Below, one piece after another: positions 61,028 to 64,000 of a DNA stretch of 64,000 nt. The stretch comes from Martinezella miluonensis. Its GTDB lineage: Bacteria; Pseudomonadota; Alphaproteobacteria; Rhizobiales; Rhizobiaceae. The notes below the pieces were generated by a model. That model had not been told where the DNA came from. It saw only the letters and a program-made list of their open reading frames with translations, and did not search any database. Position 1 is the first letter of the stretch. Every line of letters begins with the position of its first letter. The position numbers were made by a program, and so were the translations under genes. The stretch spans positions 31,993 through 95,992 of the forward strand of contig NZ_FMAH01000027.1 of NCBI RefSeq assembly GCF_900094545.1, given 5' to 3'.

Positions 61028-62218
61028 ATGGCCAGTATAACCATCGACCATGTGCACAAATCCTTTGGCGCGACCTCCGTTCTTCACGGCGTGTCGTTGT
61101 CGATTGCGGATGGTGAGTTTCTGACGCTGCTTGGGCCGTCGGGTTGCGGCAAGTCGACGTTGTTGCGGATTCTTGCCGGTCTGGAGGTGCAGAGCGGCGG
61201 CTCGCTGTCGATCGGCGAACGGGTAGTGGACGGGGTGCGACCGAAGAAGCGCGACGTGGCGATGGTGTTCCAGTCCTATGCGCTCTATCCGCATATGACG
61301 GTTGCGGCCAACATGGCGCTGCCGCTGCGCATGCGCCGCCTGTCGTCATGGCAGCGCCTGCCGTTGATCGGCCGGTTCATGCCGGGCACGAAGGTTGCGG
61401 TTGCCGGGATCGACGAGGATGTCAGGCGGACCGCCGAAGCCTTGGGCATCGGCCATCTTCTCGACCGCAAGCCGGGGCAGCTATCGGGCGGCCAGCGCCA
61501 GCGCGTGGCGGTCGGCCGCGCCATGGTGCGCCAGCCCGCCGTTTTCCTGATGGATGAGCCGCTGTCGAACCTCGACGCCAAGCTCAGGGTGCAGATGCGC
61601 GCCGAGATCAAGGAACTGCACAAGCGTCTCGGCGTCACCTTCGTCTATGTGACCCACGACCAGTCGGAAGCCATGACCATGTCGGATCGGGTGGCCGTCA
61701 TGCTCGACGGCAATCTGTTGCAGGTGGCGCCGCCGCAGGAGATTTATGCCGATCCCGAGGATCGCCGCGTCGCCGAGTTCATCGGCTCGCCGAAGATCAA
61801 CCTCCTTGAAGCGAGGGTCATGGAAGCCGGATCGGCCGATGCCGCCGGCACGATCTTTTCGATCACGGCCGATGTCGCCCCCGGTGACGCTCTGTCGCTC
61901 GGCATTCGCCCCGAGGCCTTCTTCCTGACCGACAGCCATGGTCCGAACGTCTTGACCGGTTCAGTGCATCTCGTGGAGCACATGGGCTCCGATCTCTTCG
62001 TCCATCTCGACGTGCCGGGTCATGCTTCTCCAGTGATCGCAAGGCTTCTGGCGGAACGGGCGCCGCATATCAGCGAGGGCCAGACCCTGCATCTCGGCGT
62101 CAAGCCGGATCGGCTACTTTTGTTTGGGGCCGACGGCATGCGCATCCGCCCGACTGTTACCACCGCGCCAGCCAATACCGATGCCAAGGTTCTGTCGCTG
62201 AAGGAGCGCACCCAATGA
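61028..62218 (+). CDS. ugpC: Ugp-type sugar/glycerol-phosphate ABC importer ATPase
   Basis: ATP-binding subunit of the carbohydrate uptake type 1 class, 396 residues. Walker A GPSGCGKST, signature LSGGQRQRVAVGRA, Walker B VFLMDEPLSNLDAKLR and the switch region VYVTHDQSEAMTM are intact, followed by a C-terminal TOBE-like domain. There is a short insertion after the Q-loop (RLSSWQRLPLIGRFMPGTK). It overlaps the permease gene by four bases. It may energise several binding proteins in the window. Confidence 0.92.
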   Translation: MASITIDHVHKSFGATSVLHGVSLSIADGEFLTLLGPSGCGKSTLLRILAGLEVQSGGSLSIGERVVDGVRPKKRDVAMVFQSYALYPHMTVAANMALPLRMRRLSSWQRLPLIGRFMPGTKVAVAGIDEDVRRTAEALGIGHLLDRKPGQLSGGQRQRVAVGRAMVRQPAVFLMDEPLSNLDAKLRVQMRAEIKELHKRLGVTFVYVTHDQSEAMTMSDRVAVMLDGNLLQVAPPQEIYADPEDRRVAEFIGSPKINLLEARVMEAGSADAAGTIFSITADVAPGDALSLGIRPEAFFLTDSHGPNVLTGSVHLVEHMGSDLFVHLDVPGHASPVIARLLAERAPHISEGQTLHLGVKPDRLLLFGADGMRIRPTVTTAPANTDAKVLSLKERTQ

Positions 62219-63168
62219 GCCTGACTGCATCCACCACGGCAGGTCACGCCGCTGCGCTCGCCGCCGGCGGAGCGCAAAAGGCGCTTCGTCGCCACCGGCT
62301 CGCCGAGACGTTTACTGCCTGGTCGCTGGCTGGTCCTGCGCTGATCTGCCTCGTCATCCTGTTCTTCCTGCCGGTCTTCGCCGTCTTTGCCATTGCGCTG
62401 ACCGACTGGCAGTTCGGGGCCAACTCGATGTCCTTCGTCGGCATCGCCAACTTCAAGGAAGTGTTCTCCGACGAGGGCTTCCGCGCCTCCTTCGTCAACA
62501 CGATCGTCTATGTGGCGATCGTCGTGCCCGGCACGATCGTGCTCGGCCTTGTGATCGCGCTTCTGATCGAAAGCGGCAAGTCATGCCGCGCCTTCTACCG
62601 TGCCATCCACTTCCTGCCCTTCATGGCGACTCTGACGGCGATGGCGATTGCCTGGGAGGCGCTGCTGCACCCGACGATCGGTCTCGTCAACCAGACACTG
62701 GCATCGCTCGGGCTTCCCACCGCCAACTGGCTGCGCGACGAAGGCACCGTGCTGCCGGTGCTGGCCGTGATCGGCATCTGGCAGAACCTCGGTTACGCCA
62801 TGGTGCTGTTCCTCGCCGGCCTGAAGTCGATCCCGCAGGATCTCTACGATGCCGCCGATATCGACGGCGCCGATCTGTGGCTCGACCGGTTGCGTACCGT
62901 CACGCTCCCTATGCTTGGGCCGGTCACCATGTTTGTCTTCATCGTCGTGGCACTGAAGGCCTTCGAGACCTTCGACACCGTGCAGATCCTCACCCAGGGC
63001 GGCCCGGGCCATGCGTCCGAGATGCTGCTCTTCACGCTCTATCGCGAGAGCTTCCAGTATCTGCGCACCGGTTATGGCGCCTCCGTCGCCGTCATCTTCC
63101 TCGTCATCGTTGTCCTCCTGACGCTGATCCAGGCGCGTGTGATGGACAAGAAGGTTCACTACCAATGA
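62215..63168 (+). CDS. ugpA: Ugp-type ABC importer permease, UgpA-like
   Basis: Inner-membrane permease of 317 residues with about six helices and a cytoplasmic N terminus. The EAA-type loop reads DAADIDGADLWLDRLRTVTLPML. LTQGGPGHASEMLLFTLYRESF is the conserved end of CUT1 permeases. It overlaps ugpC and ugpE by four bases each. Confidence 0.92.
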   Translation: MSLTASTTAGHAAALAAGGAQKALRRHRLAETFTAWSLAGPALICLVILFFLPVFAVFAIALTDWQFGANSMSFVGIANFKEVFSDEGFRASFVNTIVYVAIVVPGTIVLGLVIALLIESGKSCRAFYRAIHFLPFMATLTAMAIAWEALLHPTIGLVNQTLASLGLPTANWLRDEGTVLPVLAVIGIWQNLGYAMVLFLAGLKSIPQDLYDAADIDGADLWLDRLRTVTLPMLGPVTMFVFIVVALKAFETFDTVQILTQGGPGHASEMLLFTLYRESFQYLRTGYGASVAVIFLVIVVLLTLIQARVMDKKVHYQ

Positions 63169-64000
63169 GCACCGTCCAGCCAAGAGGCCTTGCCGTTCCG
63201 GCCGCCATCACCCGTCATGCCGTGCTTCTGATATCGGGCGCGCTCATCCTCATCCCCTTCGTGTGGATGGTCTCGCTGTCGATCAAGCCGCCGGGCGAGA
63301 TCTTTCGTGCTTCCTTCTCCTTCTGGCCGAACCAGTTCTACGGCATCGAGAACTACACCAGGGCCCTGACCGAGGCGCCATTACCGCAATATATGCTCAA
63401 CGGCATCATCGTCTGCACGTCGATCGTCATCCTGCAGGTCCTGGTCTGCGCGCCGGCGGCTTATGCGCTCGCCAAACTCGACTTCCCCGGCAAGAACCTG
63501 CTCTTCGCCATGGTGCTGATCGCGCTCATCCTGCCGCATGAGGTGCTCTCCCTGCCGCTGTTCATCCTCGGCTACCAGATCGGCATCCTCAACACCTATG
63601 GCGCGCTGATCTTCCCCTATATCGTCTCGCCCTTCGGCATCTTCCTGTTCCGGCAGTTCTTCAAGACCATCCCCGACGACGTCGTCCATGCCGCACGCCT
63701 CGACGGTCTGTCCGAACTTGGCATCGTCTGGAAGATCATGGTGCCGATGGCGCTGCCCGCCATCATCGCCTTCGGCATCTTCTCGATCGTCGGCCACTGG
63801 AACAGCCTGTTCTGGCCGCTCATCGCCGTGCGCGACCAAAACCTCATGCCGCCGCCGCTCGGCATCATGGCCTTCAAGAACGAAGAAGCCGGCAACGATT
63901 ACGGTCCCCTCATGGCGGCCTCAACAATTGTCGTCGCCCCTCTCATCGTCGCATTCCTCTCCGCTCAAAGATGGTTCGTCGAAGGAATGACCGGAGGGGC
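63165..64000 (+). CDS. ugpE: Ugp-type ABC importer permease, UgpE-like (cut by window edge)
   Basis: Inner-membrane permease, 278 codons visible from ATG 63165 (ATGA overlap with the previous gene). The EAA loop reads HAARLDGLSELGIVWKIMVPMA. The C terminus FLSAQRWFVEGMTGGA is almost complete at the window end, so only a few codons are missing. Its C-terminal part is the reference for the remnant at 17244-17531. Confidence 0.92.
   Translation, partial: MSTVQPRGLAVPAAITRHAVLLISGALILIPFVWMVSLSIKPPGEIFRASFSFWPNQFYGIENYTRALTEAPLPQYMLNGIIVCTSIVILQVLVCAPAAYALAKLDFPGKNLLFAMVLIALILPHEVLSLPLFILGYQIGILNTYGALIFPYIVSPFGIFLFRQFFKTIPDDVVHAARLDGLSELGIVWKIMVPMALPAIIAFGIFSIVGHWNSLFWPLIAVRDQNLMPPPLGIMAFKNEEAGNDYGPLMAASTIVVAPLIVAFLSAQRWFVEGMTGG

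Noticed and set aside
1..64000. Transposase, integrase or insertion sequence genes to explain the island
   Set aside because: None was recognised. Rearrangement is inferred from gene fragments only, so no mobile element is reported.

Overview
The window reads as an alphaproteobacterium of the Rhizobiales (Rhizobium, Agrobacterium, Phyllobacterium or Brucella/Ochrobactrum type). The evidence is its GC-rich coding sequence, an Omp2b/RopA-type porin, Tat-exported binding proteins, and Ugp-type and Dpp-type ABC importers. No rRNA, tRNA, ribosomal protein or other core gene is visible. The density of paralogues and broken genes suggests an accessory replicon or a large catabolic island.

The content is a phosphonate catabolism super-locus. 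Three complete but clearly different carbon-phosphorus (C-P) lyase sets are present, each with phnG, H, I, J, K, L and M. Cluster 1 (7330-16071, +) is GDPD - binding protein - phnGHIJKL, then an antisense phnF-like repressor, then phnM. Cluster 2 (34943-48176, +) is DeoR regulator - phnMGHIJKL - Dpp-type binding protein - metallophosphoesterase - Dpp-type ATPases and permeases, ending in a broken HAD phosphatase. Cluster 3 (57217-48936, -) is phnMGHIJKL - GDPD - metallophosphoesterase - alpha/beta hydrolase. It is divergent from a phnF-like repressor, a binding protein, an EEP-family phosphodiesterase and an intact UgpC-UgpA-UgpE importer (57484-64000, +). A fourth, decayed phnJ (about 26905-27400, -) lies behind another Dpp-type operon with an FAD amine oxidase (34212-27402), next to an orphan phnD.

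Between the clusters lie a peripheral catabolic module (17528-22344: aminotransferase, binding protein, esterase, M14-type deacylase), a porin, an APC permease, an MFS protein and several remnants. The remnants are parts of ugpC, ugpE, a ugpC/binding-protein chimera, an AraC regulator, an alpha/beta hydrolase, a HAD hydrolase and phnJ. Seven periplasmic binding proteins are present (four family 1, two family 5, one PhnD), but only three permease sets. The likely scheme is this: binding proteins capture different organophosphonates or their esters; Ugp- and Dpp-type importers bring them in; GDPD, metallophosphoesterase and EEP enzymes remove ester groups; PhnGHIJKL with PhnM cleave the C-P bond. 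PhnN, PhnO, PhnP, PhnC and PhnE are not seen. Plausible Pho boxes precede several operons, and five local repressors (four GntR/HutC, one DeoR) would add substrate-specific control.
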